Source of the DNA: Amborella trichopoda
Lineage: Eukaryota > Streptophyta > Magnoliopsida > Amborellales > Amborellaceae
Length of the DNA: 64,000 nt
Assembly (NCBI RefSeq): GCF_000471905.2
Contig: NW_006500178.1
Location: 2,024,642 to 2,088,641, forward strand
Direction of reading: 5' to 3'
A program made the position numbers and the translations under genes. Each line of letters begins with the position of its first letter. Position 1 is the stretch's first letter. Below, piece by piece: positions 46,723-57,677 of this stretch. Under the pieces are notes generated by a model. It was not told where the DNA came from and searched no databases. It worked only from the letters and a program-made list of their open reading frames with translations.

Positions 46723-47102
46723 TTCAGTAAATGAGTATCCTTGTTTTATAATGTCAGCGAACATGCATTCCTGATGCAAATTAGCATTGATTGTATCCTC
46801 TTGTGCTATTTTATAACTAGGTTCAGCATTTTTTACACATTGGTGAAGTTTGTGGGACTAATGGGAACATTGTTTAATGAGGAAAAGCACTATGATCCAT
46901 GGCCACATGAAATATGTGGTCATAAGGGTCACTGTCCAATCAATGATTCAATGGTGATAAAGAGAGTGGAATGTACATTTCACTTTTGTTGGATTTCTCT
47001 CTTCATCGTCAGAACTGGACAGTAATATTTCCTACGATCGTGTATGTAAATTTGGTGGATAATAAATTCATTTTAAACATTATAGCAGATTTATGCAACA
47101 AA
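46723..47102. other. Region upstream of the tRNA gene
   Basis: The frame at 46741-47025 has no recognisable domain. A 'caaca' motif at 47096-47100, just before the tRNA, fits the CAA-type start context of plant tRNA genes. Confidence 0.4.
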
Positions 47103-47183
47103 GTCAAGATGGCCGAGTTGGTCTAAGGCGCCAGTTTCAGGTACTGGTCCGAAAGGGCATGGGTTCGAATCCCATTCTTGACA
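47103..47183 (+). tRNA. tRNA-Leu (anticodon CAG)
   Basis: The 81 nt cloverleaf folds cleanly. The acceptor stem GTCAAGA/TCTTGAC is perfect, the D arm has GCC/GGC, and the anticodon stem CCAGT/ACTGG carries a TTCAGGT loop with anticodon CAG. The variable arm is long (TCC-GAAA-GGG), as in all leucine tRNAs. The T arm ATGGG/CCCAT holds TTCGAAT, and the discriminator base is A. Internal promoter boxes are present (A box TGGCCGAGTTGG; B box GGTTCGAATCC). No intron. It reads CUG codons in cytosolic translation. All stems pair, so it is probably functional. Confidence 0.97.
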
Positions 47184-47194
47184 TTGAAGAAAAC

Positions 47195-47198
47195 TTTT
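47195..47198 (+). terminator. RNA polymerase III terminator
   Basis: The first run of four Ts downstream of the tRNA gene, 12 bases after its end. Confidence 0.8.
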
Positions 47199-50078
47199 GT
47201 TTGGCTTGTTTTGTTGAAAACACCTTAGAAATTATTTGTTGAACTCATGTGACCTTAGAAATTAGGAAGGGGCATGCCTTGCAGCCCTCGGAAATATTGA
47301 AGAGCACTAGCGAAAGCAAGAAATCGGTTTTTCTTTTCGCAAAAGTGAGTTGCAATTATAATTATTCTTATAACTTTCTGCCATAATGATTGGTAATTAC
47401 ATCTATGTTATAAAAGAATAAATAAAACCGAGACTTTTAAATTAGTATTTTATCATTTTCTTTCTTTCTCATGTCTTAAAATATTTTTCTAAAAGAAATG
47501 CTTAAAATTTTCTAAGTCATCTCTCTCCTCACATTATTTTCTCAATATCTATTTCTAAGTGACTTGTTTAAAGAGTTGGAAGTTATAAATATTACATTTG
47601 TCCCAAAAAAAAAAAAAAACTATTTTTAAAAATTTGAAATGACCAAATCACCTTTGTTATTTTTAGGGGTAATTTGGTCATTTTAAATTTTAAAAATATT
47701 TGTTTTATAGTTTTTTATTGTGTTTCCTGTCTTATAGAATGGATCTAAAATTTCATCTCATTTCAATGTATAAAAAATGAATAATGATCCTATGAGACCC
47801 TTACACGCAAAGATTTTACCATTGGATCAATAGCCATTCTTGGGATGCAAAATGAGTTACCAGGTAAACAAGTCAACCAGAAGAACAAACCTATCTGAGT
47901 ATCGTTTTCTCCCTTTCCCTCTCTCCTCTCAACCCCTTGAATGCATATTATAAAAGAATCTCACAATATTTATCTTTCTTTATCATTAACCCTTATATTA
48001 AGCACCAATCCATGGAAGAAAAATATTATATAAGGGAGAAATTGAGACTCCGAACTTTATAAGCATTTGCCAGAACAGTGGAAAGTTACATCTCAAACCT
48101 TCAAATGGGTATCCGCTCAAAAACCTCCATCAATAGTTTCATCATTTTAGCTTTTTAATATCCAACTCAAGGGAAAAGCTCAAATATGAAAGTTACATCT
48201 CAAACCTTCAAATAGTTTCATCATTTCAGCAGAGAAGTTATAATCATCTAGAGAAAAAGAGAGAGAATGAAATCTAAATTTCCTATTAATTTTTTTTAAA
48301 AAAAGCCCCAAGAGGTTCAACCAGTGTATCTACCCAACCATGAGATGGAGTGAGAGAATATACTCACGGTAACAATTAGCCCCAACCCCACCAAAACGTC
48401 AAAAGTGATATCCAACAAGAAGGAAGAGAGGTGATAAAGTTCCAATTCGAGAGAGAGAGAGAGAGAGAGGTGTGTATAGAATTGAGTTGTTACAGCGAAA
48501 CTCATGGAGTCCGCAATCCAGATGGGAGGGAATGAGGTGCTGCAGTAGGAGATTTGCAAGTAAGAGCCCTAATCATGTTGTACTAAAAAACTCTAAGTCC
48601 ATTTCCAAAACCACCATGACTGACTTCTTTCAATCCTTATATCTTCGAACTTCTTTTTGGTGGGTTTATTTGTTCATATCTTCACGGCCTCACTCCTTCC
48701 TTCCTCTCTCTCTACTGATTCATATCTTCAAGCCCTCTCTCCTCCCTTTGTCTCTCTCTCTTTAAAACAATTGAGTTGCCATTGGACCTGGAGAGAAATG
48801 CCAGTTGCCATGAGAGAGAAACGGTGTCGTAAAAGTTTAAGTTACCGGACTATTCGTTTTTTATGACTTTTCCTTATGCAAATCTCAAGAAACCCCTTCC
48901 AACAGCTAATAGGGTGGGTCTTATGCAACCATATCCGTGTGTGAGGGACCTATGAGATCTTTTTTCATAAAAAACACTAAAGTTTAAATAGTAACATGTA
49001 TTTTCAACCATCTGATCTATGACAAATGAGAATATAACCTAGACTTTTATTCCTTTGAGCTGGCTTATTGTTAGTTGTTTCCTCGTTTTACATAAACCAA
49101 ATTGCATGTGTTAGCAAAATTTAGGTCGATTATTCCATGATCCGCACACCTAAGGGATTGGGTAAGTCATCTTCTACCTCACTATCCTTGTGATTTAGAG
49201 ATTTCTGCTTTGTCCGGCTTGTAGTTGGTCATTCCAGCAATGGTCGATTATCTCATCATGCAATCGCCCTCCCTCGCTCTGGCAACCCTAGCTTGGATTT
49301 GGTCGTGAAATGGTTACTATGGCTAGAGTGAAAAGCATCTAGTAAAAATCGAAGAGAAGATCAACAAGTGCAATGAAAATCCTCATTCACTCGACTAGTC
49401 TTCTAAAGTTGAATTTTGATAACAGCTCAAAATCCTGGTCTAACAAAAATAGGTGTAGTACAAGACCAAGTGAGTAATTCCATTTGGATTATCTCAATGC
49501 CCGCCGGAATATACAAAATAAGTGAAGCAGAGGTAAGAGCTTTGTAAGGGGGAATTTGAATGGCAAATAGGCAACAAACAATGATGCTAGAGGGATTTGA
49601 AATGGGCAATGACAAAGGAAAGTTGGCCATGGAAGCTAAAAAGCAAGTTTGGCGAAATTTGGGACATAATTAGAAAGAATGAATCAGTTGTTTGTCATGA
49701 AATAAACAGATGCACTCACCAAAGTGGATGCTTTTAAACCTATACTGGCAGTCATTTGGTCTTGATTTTGTTATTTATTTGTTGTACAATTCTAAATATA
49801 TAACGTACAATAATTTTGATGGTTTACTGAAATCCTATGTTAATGATTCAAACAAAATAAAAAAAAAAAAATTTATGAAACATACATATAAGAGATCAAC
49901 TATTTAACATTCTATCTATATCTTTTGATTGATTTAATTTCAAAATACCCATCAAAATACACATGACCAGTTGGAACAGTTGAAAAAGAATAAATTGTTA
50001 ATTTACTACTAAATTAGGTGTATTTTCATAAAATTCCCATAAAAGAATGATAGTTTTCTATCTTTTTATTTTTCATCG
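47199..50078. other. No supported gene (2.9 kb)
   Basis: Contains a GA dinucleotide run at 48451-48470 and small frames at 48317-48559 (minus), 48472-48866 (plus), 49427-49630 (minus) and 49710-49907 (plus), none with a recognised domain. At 47773-47800 and 48936-48968 loosely inverted 'gatcctatgagaccc' type ends may mark a ~1.2 kb element related to the monomer of the array at 2.2-4.1 kb. Confidence 0.4.
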
Positions 50079-50370
50079 TCTTAATTTTTATTTATAAAGT
50101 TTTGAAGTTTCAAAATTCTTTTTAATGTTAAATATCGGTGATGTTCCATCATGTTCTTTTGGTATTACATGGACCACCATTTCATCCTCCGACCATTTTG
50201 TTTTGTGTTATTTGTTTTTTAGTTGTTTCTTGGTCATGATGACCTCAACTCCTTACCCTTAGGGGGTATGAGTGTCCATGCACTCGGCATTACTCCTTCT
50301 CTCTCTCTCTTTCTCTCTCTCTCTCTAGTTTCCACTTCTCTACCCTTCCTATATTATATTATTTCTCTAC

Positions 50371-50378
50371 TATATAAG
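50371..50378 (+). promoter_or_regulatory. TATA box in the 5' LTR
   Basis: TATATAAG follows a CT-rich tract by about 40 bp. The same box is kept at the same place in the 3' LTR (57957-57964), which supports it as the LTR core promoter. Confidence 0.65.
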
Positions 50379-50961
50379 TCTTGAGCAAGAGAGGGAAAGC
50401 ATATGGAGATATATGAATTTGGGAGAGTGAAGGAAGTGAAGTCCAAGGGAATTTCCAGCAACATTTTGTAGAAGGTTTTGAGGTATTTTTCAAGAAAAAA
50501 TGAACTCATAGAATTTCTTCTTGATATTTCTTTTTCATTCAAGTAAGATCGGTTTAATTGCTTGTTTTAGAGAGTTTTTTGAGCATGCAACTCATAAACT
50601 CTGATTCTTTGTGATCTGGCTGTATCTTGGGGGTGTGGTCACCAGATACCCTATTGCATCTCGATTTGTACCTGGTAGGGGGTGATCAATACTTCAAAGA
50701 AAGCGAGCTCCTCTCGTGTATCTAGATCCCGATCTTTGTTGCCCCATTGTATAACTTTCGAATCCAGATACTGACTCTTACGGCAGTCTGACTGGCACTA
50801 GGAGTGTTTTGTTTTTCTAGATATAACCTTTGAATCCAGATTCCGACTCCTACAGGAGTCTGACTGATACTATGAGCATTCTGGTACAATCCAAGCTTTA
50901 TCTCGGTCTAGAGGAGGTGCTGCCGAATTTTTCCCAGGATGAGAGCTAGTGCAAGGTTTAT

Positions 50962-52751
50962 TGTAACAATCCTAAACTTTAAAAAAAAAAGAAAAAAGAA
51001 AGAGGACAATAAACTTTTAATAAGTGATGGTCCATATGAGCATGATGGTCCTCAGGGACCATCACTATTTTAAGAAGCTTTTGACTTAAGCTTTTATTAT
51101 CTTATAACGTGGCTTGTAGTTTCTCTTACGTGTTGGCCCTTGACAATCCACTATGACGTGTAAGTAAATTAAATGTGCTACCTTCTTATGGTATAACCAC
51201 GAGATGCGTCTTTTTAACTGAAACTTTTATCATTGAGCTCTTGTGCATACTGATTCCATAAGATCTACTATAAACGGGTGGCCTTTTAGTGCCCCAACCA
51301 ACATACACAAAAAACATCAATTTCGTGAGTGATTATAAGTAAGTGACATCGTCTTCTTGAAAAATAGTTTGTTTTTAATAAATAGTGATATTTCCGTCCA
51401 GGATCTTTATTTTATCAGTTTTATGTGTAAGTGACCTCATTGTCTCGAAAAATAATCCATTCTTTTTAAAAATAAAATGAAATAATTATTTCTGCTTATT
51501 ATCATGAATTTTAGGTGCGATAAATTTTATGCGCACACGACCTCATTATCTTGAAAAATAATCTTTTTAATAAAAATTGTGATATTTTATCTATGTTAGA
51601 AATTTTAAATGCTGTAAATTCTTAGAAAAATAAATTTATTTATTTTTCTCGGCTATTGTTAGAAAATTTTAGATACTATCAAATTATTAGAAATAAATGT
51701 GATATTTCTGCTTTTAGTAAAATTGTGATATTTCTTTCTACTGTTTTGAATATTTAGACATTGTAAAATTCATGTGCAAATGACTGCCTTATTATTGACA
51801 TTTTTGCAATTGATTATAGTATTGTTGTGAAATGTTTATTTGTGGATTGATATCCCATAAATTGTGATAATTCTATATTCTTGAATTTCTATAAGAGTTT
51901 TTCTATACATATTAAATTGGCAATTATGCTAGAATGCCTTTACAAACTGCTACCTTTCTAAATTTGAGCCCAAAATATTTGATTGGTTATTTTTGAAACG
52001 TTATAGAGAGTGACTGTTATTAATGGTTTAAGTGAAATTCATATTAATGATTTCAGTGATATGTTGAGTACATGATATTGCTGCTTTCGAATGTTTAAAG
52101 AGATTTAGAAATAATTTAAGTATGCAAGTGGACTCATCCGGTTCGCCGGTGAGGTATAAGTGGACCTATCTGAGACGCCGGTAGGGATTAAGTGGACTCA
52201 TCCGGTACGTCGGTGAGGTATAAGTGGACTTGCAGGGATTAAGTGGACCTATCTGGGACGCCGATAAGGATTAAGTGGACCCATCAGGACGCTGATGGGG
52301 TATATAGGTGACCTACTTGGGACGCCAGTAGGGTATTTTGTGAAATCCTTTGAATTATGCACTGTCGTTAAAAGTCTTATAAGCATTTCAATTACTCGGA
52401 TTATACTTAATTATGCATTTATTGAAAGTGAAACTGTTGATGCATTTCTGTTAATAGATCTCATTTTGGAAAATATTGATATCTTTCAATCATGATTATT
52501 TTTAGGATTATGATGATCACTTACTGAGTAGTCAAACTCATCAAACTATGGTAAACATTTTTTCAGGATAACTGCGGATTCATTTTGAGTGCTAGTCAAT
52601 ATCAACCTTGGAAGATACTGTTGTTGTGCTAGCTTTCTTTATTTACTTTGTAAGACCTCGCCACTGTAAATTTGTCCTATCAATAGATGTATATATGTTT
52701 TGTCTGTCACATCTCAGGAATAACAGTATTGTAAATTCTTGGGGTGTGACA
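50962..52751 (+). mobile_element. Solo LTR of a second family (1790 bp) inserted in the Copia 5' LTR
   Basis: Starts TGTAACAATCC and ends GGGGTGTGACA, so the termini are inverted and of the TG...CA form. It is flanked on both sides by TTTAT (50957-50961 and 52752-52756), and the uninterrupted sequence is seen in the Copia 3' LTR ('gcaaggcttatctagcgtaa' at 58539-58558). No internal retrotransposon sequence is present, hence a solo LTR left by LTR-LTR recombination. The termini, and the 'aagtggacctatctgggacg' repeats inside, are typical of Gypsy-type LTRs of the chromovirus kind. The frame at 52295-52495 is not a gene. Confidence 0.93.
52125..52330 (+). repeat. ~35 bp tandem repeats inside the solo LTR
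   Basis: About six units of the form TAAGTGGACCTATCTGGGAC plus 'gccggtaggga', alternating with a 'catccggtacgtcggtgagg' variant. Such arrays are common in Gypsy-type LTRs. Confidence 0.85.
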
Positions 52752-52789
52752 TTTATCGAGCGTAAGTTCCACTTATAAGAGGGCAGTCA

Positions 52790-52990
52790 GATCTATCGGT
52801 TATAAGTTCAAGCTATCGGTCGTGAGTTCATGCTATCGGTCTTGAGTTCAAGTTATGGGTCGCGAGTTCAAGCTATCGACCATGGGTTCAATCTATCGGT
52901 CATGAGTTCAAGCAATCGGCCATGAGTCCAAGCTATAGGTCGTGCGTTCAAGCTATAGGGCGTGTGTTCATACTATCGACCACGCATTCC
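52790..52990 (+). repeat. 20 bp minisatellite in the Copia 5' LTR
   Basis: About ten degenerate copies of TTCAAGCTATCGGTCGTGAG. The 3' LTR has its own array at 58590-58820, with a different pattern of variants and copy number. Confidence 0.9.
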
Positions 52991-53054
52991 AGTTGTCGAC
53001 GGTTTGTTAAATTTTCCATCGTGCAACTGCCATCACCACTACCCAAAGCTAACA

Positions 53055-53253
53055 ATTTCGAAGTGTTGATCCAACATGATTGCAGTTGGAAGCTCGCTTA
53101 AAGTTATGACCCAAGATTTTATCAGACTAGACCATTTTGATAGATGTAATTTTCGATGATGGCAGTCGAAAGTATTATTCTTACTTAAGACCTTAAAAGT
53201 GGAATATGTGCTAAGAGAATCACATGCTCCAAGTACTTCCTTGACACCTACTA
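53055..53253. other. Copia leader and degraded gag start
   Basis: Lies between the LTR end and the first long frame. Scattered coding-like pieces of the gag N-terminus may be present but are interrupted by stops. No convincing primer-binding site. Confidence 0.4.
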
Positions 53254-54010
53254 GTGATCAGACTTTTGCAGATCGGATTACCAAGAAATTGCAGCATGGG
53301 AAGAAAAAGATTATATTTGCAAAGGGCATATCCTAAATGCTCTAATGATCTGTTGTTTGATCTATACTCAAGAATGCCAACTGCAAAGAGACTATTGGCA
53401 GCTTTAAAAGCTAAATATAGAGAAGAAGATATTGGTAGAAAGAGCAGATACTTAAATTTTAAAAGTATAGAAGAAAAACTGATCTCGGCTAAGATTCATG
53501 ATTTTCAGATCATAGCAAATGAACTAGCATCGATGGGTATTAAACTTGCTGATGCATTCCATGTTGGGGTAATAATCGACAAATTGCCTCCTTCATGAAA
53601 TGTCTACAGAAATACATTGATGCATAAGTTTGAAGACTTTAGCCTCGAACAGTTAATTACCCATCTGAGAATTGAAGAAGAGACCAATCTCCGAGATGCC
53701 AAAGAATACAAATCTCATATGGTCGCCAAAGCTCATACAGTTGAAGGTCCGAGAATAAAGAAACCAAGAACTCATAAAAGAATCAAGATGGAAGGAAAGA
53801 AAGACACCAAAGATGTAAAACCAAAGACAACCCAGGATAAAGGAAAGAAACCCTTGGTATGCTTCTTCTGTGGAAAAACTGGCCATGTGCAGAAATTCTG
53901 TAGAGCTAGAAATAAGCTGCAAGCTCAAGCCAATGTCAATGCAATAGGGGGAACTGCAAATTGGTGGGTGGACCCAGGTGCCACTAGACATGTCTTCAAT
54001 AACATGAACT
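53254..54010 (+). pseudogene. Copia gag and protease remnant
   Basis: One frame, broken only by a TGA at 53596-53598 where relatives usually have a tryptophan codon (LPPS then stop). It includes the UBN2-type gag region, a basic linker, the CCHC zinc knuckle CFFCGKTGHVQKFC at about 53860, and the protease active-site region WWVDPGATRHV at about 53960. The usual active-site triad D-S-G has become D-P-G. The frame is then lost in a G-rich tract. Gag would form the particle and the zinc knuckle bind RNA; the altered protease is unlikely to work. Confidence 0.9.
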
Positions 54011-54027
54011 TGTTTAGGACTAACAAA

Positions 54028-54099
54028 ATGGTTGGAAGGGGGGGGGGGAGAGAGGGAGGGAGGTGGGGGGGAGAGAGGGAGGGGGGTGGGGGGAGACAT
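54028..54099. repeat. G-rich low-complexity insertion in the protease region
   Basis: About 70 bp of G runs and GGGAGAGA units ('agagagggaggg' twice) interrupt coding sequence that is otherwise continuous between MNLFRTNKMV and DIVLYMGNSS. The insertion shifts the frame. It looks like slippage expansion, although a sequencing or assembly error cannot be excluded. Confidence 0.7.
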
Positions 54100-55240
54100 T
54101 GTTTTGTATATGGGTAATTCTTCCTTGTCTAAGGTTGTTGGCAAATGGACGGTTGAACTAAAATTCACGTCCGGTAAAGTCCTTACCCTTCTGGATGTGT
54201 TTCATGCCCCTAAAGTCTGAAAAAACTTGGTGTCTGCATACCTTTTGAACAAGAGGGGTTTCATACTTATCTTTGAGTCCGACAAGTTTATCTTATCGAA
54301 GAATGATGTCTATGAAGAAGTGGGCTGCGCCTTAGAATGCATGTTCAACCTCAATCTTCATAATGAAATAGGTACATCTTCTTCTATGTATATACTTGAT
54401 TCTTTTCCCGCATTGCATGATAGATTAGGACATGCTAATTATCATGCATTAAGAAAAATTAGTTTAGACCTTATTCCTAAGTGTGCGACTTTAGATAATA
54501 CTCTGTGTGAAGTATGTATATGCCCTAAGATCACAAGAACACTCTTTCCTAAGGTAGAAAGAAATTCCAGGTTACTGGAATTAATTCATAGTGATGTCTG
54601 TGATCTAAAAGACGTACAAACTTATGGTAGGAAGAAATAGTTTGTCACTTTCATAGATGATTTCTCAAGATACATCTATGTTTATTTGATAAGAAATAAG
54701 ATGAAGTATATGAGAAATTCAAAGTTTTCAAAATAGAAGTTGAAAACCAACTGAATTCTAATATTAAGGTTCTTAGAAATGATAGAGATGATGAAATATT
54801 GTTCTGCTGATTTCACTAACTATTGTGAAGAAAATGGAATTATTCACCCCATACACACCACAACATAATGGCTTAGCTGAAAGGAAAAATTGCACTCTTA
54901 TGGACATGGTCAATGCAATGCTCATCAGTTTCATCCTCCCTGCTAATCTATGGGGAGAAGCCCTTATGCCTTCGTGTTTCATTTTAAACTGAATACCATA
55001 TTCGGATTCTAGTGCTTCACGATATGAAAGTTGGAAAGGTAGGAAACCTCATCTAGATTTTCTCAAGGTTTGGGGATGTGCAACATTGGTAAGGCTCCCT
55101 GACCTTAAGTGGCCCAATCTTGGACCTAGATCTATAAAGTGTTTTTTTGTGGGCTATGATGAACATAACAAAGCCTATATATTTCTTGACCTGAAGTCAA
55201 TTGTAAACATAGAGTCTAAGGATGCAGAATTTTTTTAACG
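54100..55240 (+). pseudogene. Copia protease end and integrase remnant
   Basis: In the second forward frame, the end of protease (LDVFHAPKV, stop at 54218) is followed by the pre-integrase domain (HDRLGHANYHALRK at about 54420), a zinc-binding C-x-x-C-like end, and the integrase core start (LIHSDVCDL at about 54590, stop at 54638). FVTFIDDFSRY follows at about 54645. After a frameshift near 54705 the core continues through TPQHNGLAERKN-like sequence at about 54860. The end carries WGCATLVRLP and FVGYDEHNKAY, the conserved segment after the core. At least two stops and two frameshifts. Integrase normally joins element DNA into the host chromosome. Confidence 0.85.
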
Positions 55241-56640
55241 CACATTTATTGGTGAGCGGGATAATAAATATGAAACTCGACATTGTAAATATAAAATTGG
55301 TGAACTAGATGAAGAAATTTATGTTGAGCAATCAGAGGTATTTGTCCTTAAGAGACAAGAGCACCAAGTTTGTAAACTTGTAAAATCCTTATATGGTTTG
55401 AAGCAAGCACCCAGGCAATAGTATGAAAAATTCAATAGAATTATTACTTCACAAGGATTTCAGGTTAATGATTTTGACACATGTGTTTACGTCAGAGTTT
55501 GTGATAGTGCAATAGTTAATAAATTTGCCTATTTGAAGATGATATGATCATATTAGGCAACAATATTGCATGCATTAAGGATACAAAGAAGTTATTGTCT
55601 TTTGAGTTTAATATGAAAGACATGGGACTAGCTAATGCGATACTCGGAATTAAAATAGTGAGATAACCAACTGGGTATGTTTTAACCCAAAGCCACTATA
55701 TAGAGAAAGTGCTCAAAAGATTTGACCACTTTGATTCCAAGCTAGTTTTAACCCCTTATGATGCTCACATTAAACTCAGAAAGAACCGTTAAGGTCCTGT
55801 GTCCCAATTGGACTATGCTAGAGTCATAAGCAATAGTTATAATTTGCCTATTTGAAGATGATATGATCATATTAGGCAACAATATTGCATGCATTAAGGA
55901 CACAAAGAAGTTATTGTCTTCTGAGTTTAATATGAAAGACATGGGACTAGCTAATGCGATACTCGAAATTAAAATAGTGAGATAACCAACTGGGTATGTT
56001 TTAACCCAAAGCCACTATATAGAGAAAGTGCTCAAAAGATTTGACCACTTTGATTCCAAGCTAGTTTTAACCCCTTATGATGCTCACATTAAACTCAGAA
56101 AGAACCGTTAAGGTCCTGTTTCCCAATTGGACTATGCTAGAGTCATAGGCAATAGTTTTAATTTGCCTATTTGAAGATGATACGATCATATTAAGCAACA
56201 ATATTGCATGCATTAAGGACACAAAGAAGTTATTGTCTTCTGAGTTTAATATGAAAGAAATGGGACTAGCTAATACGATACTCGAAATTAAAATAGTAAG
56301 ACAACCAACTGGGTATGTTTTAACCCAAAGCCACTATATAGAGAAAGTGCTCAAAAGATTTGACCACTTGGATTCCAAGCTAGTTTTAACCCCTTATGAT
56401 GCTCACATTAAACTCAGAAAGAACCGTGAAGGTCATGTTTCCCAATTGGACTATGCTAGAGTCATTGGATATATAATATATGCAATGTCATGCACTAGAC
56501 CAGGTATAGCCTTTGTTGTGGGTAAACTGAGTAGAAATGCATATACGAAGGTTAAGAGCATTAGATCTGGTATTTAGGGTTCGAAGATATTTGAAATGAA
56601 CTATAGACCATGACCTATATAATGTGGGTATTCCACTGTA
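55241..56640 (+). pseudogene. Copia reverse transcriptase remnant with internal deletion and triplication
   Basis: The first part of RT is missing. Sequence jumps from a linker to YVEQSEVFV and VCKLVKSLYGLKQAPRQ (about 55325-55420), then a stop in place of the usual tryptophan. The catalytic box reads LFEDD, where relatives have YVDD. A ~319 bp segment from this box to LDYARVI is present three times (see separate entry). The last copy continues into GYIIYAMSCTRPGIAF at about 56465 and the start of RNase H. RT would copy the element RNA into DNA; this one cannot. Confidence 0.88.
55509..56466. repeat. Tandem triplication (~319 bp) of an RT segment
   Basis: The block ATTTGAAGATGATATGATCA begins at 55531, 55850 and 56169, exact spacings of 319 bp. 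Units run from 'gcaatagtt' to 'ctatgctagagtcat'. The copies differ by only a few substitutions each: copies 1 and 2 share the stop-forming 'gataaccaact' and 'cgttaaggtc', whereas copy 3 keeps 'gacaaccaact' and 'cgtgaaggtc'. 319 is not a multiple of three, so the frame changes at each join. Confidence 0.95.
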
Positions 56641-57677
56641 TTTATAAGTAGAATGATGTTATTAGTAGGATTCTTATGAATCTATGACTTTCTAACGCAT
56701 CTCCACTTGTGGTGGGGGTGTATTTTTAGGGTTCCAAGGGGTAGATTTGTATCTCCAAATGATTGGAGAACATTACCTTGGATTCCATTGTGTGAAGGCT
56801 AAGTGGTTAAGGAACTTGCTGGTAGACATACCACATATTCAAGTCCCAAGCCTGCAGTCATATGGTGTGACTGTGAAGGTTTGTATAACAAGCGAATGGT
56901 TAGGGATTTACTTCAGGAAATCTAGTTATACTCGTTTGATGCACAGTCAGTTGAGACTTATTTCATTAGTTGTACTCTATATCAGTGATACCTAGCACTT
57001 GATAGAATTTTGAGAAAAACCTTGCAAGGCACCAAGTCAGGAAGAAAGCTAGAGGGATGGGATTGAGCCCAAATGAATTTATGCCCCAGGGCGATGGGAG
57101 CCCTACCTTGGATAAGGGGATCCCAAGTCCAAGGATTAAGGGGAAAACAAGTCGCTCGTGTGATGTCTGATGGTTGTAGGTACTACAAAATTTTATATTA
57201 TGGAAATTTATAAATTTCTACCCCATCCCTGGCTGTGTGGTATATTTACTGCAATGAATCGAGAAGTTGAGCTTTGCTCTTAATGATTCCATTTGCCTAA
57301 ACTATGTAAGGCCTAGGCTGGGATATTGCACTGCAAAACATCTTCCATGGACTCACCTATATGAGTGTAGAAGTGGAGGCTACTTCCTATGGGAACTGGG
57401 CATTCCTTAAAGCACTCATGAAAACCAGGTAGAGTGCAGGGCCTTTAATGTGCAAGCATTTTAGAAAATCCCGGCTTTTGAAAGGAAATATATGGTAAAT
57501 GGGAGGCTTATCTTTTGTGGACATAGTTCAAAGTTCGTCCACTCACTGTCCTGGTAAATGTTATGTATAACACCATGTAGAGGTTCAAGTCTGACTGACA
57601 CATTCACTTTTGTATTTCCCTTCCTAATCTTACATATGTTCTTCCCGTCTGGTACGTTTCTGAAACTGGTGGGGGAT
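56641..57677 (+). pseudogene. Copia RNase H end and 3' untranslated region
   Basis: About 56810-56850 encodes AKWLRNLLVDIPHIQVP, the conserved tail of Copia RNase H. Scattered RNase H end pieces follow to about 57010, then non-coding leader-like sequence ('gatgggattgagcccaaatg' and 'gcgatgggagccctaccttg'). A polypurine tract, GGTGGGGGA, sits at 57669-57677 directly before the 3' LTR. An insertion or rearrangement at about 56640-56740 removes the middle of RNase H. Confidence 0.75.

Larger units (their letters stand above)
50079..53054 (+). repeat. 5' LTR of the Copia element, interrupted
   Basis: About 1.18 kb of LTR sequence in two parts (50079-50961 and 52752-53054), split by the solo LTR at 50962-52751. 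It contains a CT tract (50298-50330), a TATA box, and near its 3' end a 20 bp minisatellite. It matches 57678-58885 collinearly. Confidence 0.9.

Noticed and set aside
48317..48559. Minus-strand frame with hydrophobic end and a GTGAGT donor-like site
   Set aside because: I considered a membrane-protein exon, but most of the frame is a translated GA/TC dinucleotide repeat and no family match could be defended.
53653..54168. 171-residue minus-strand frame
   Set aside because: Antisense to the Copia gag/protease coding sequence, and extended by the C-rich complement of the G-rich tract.
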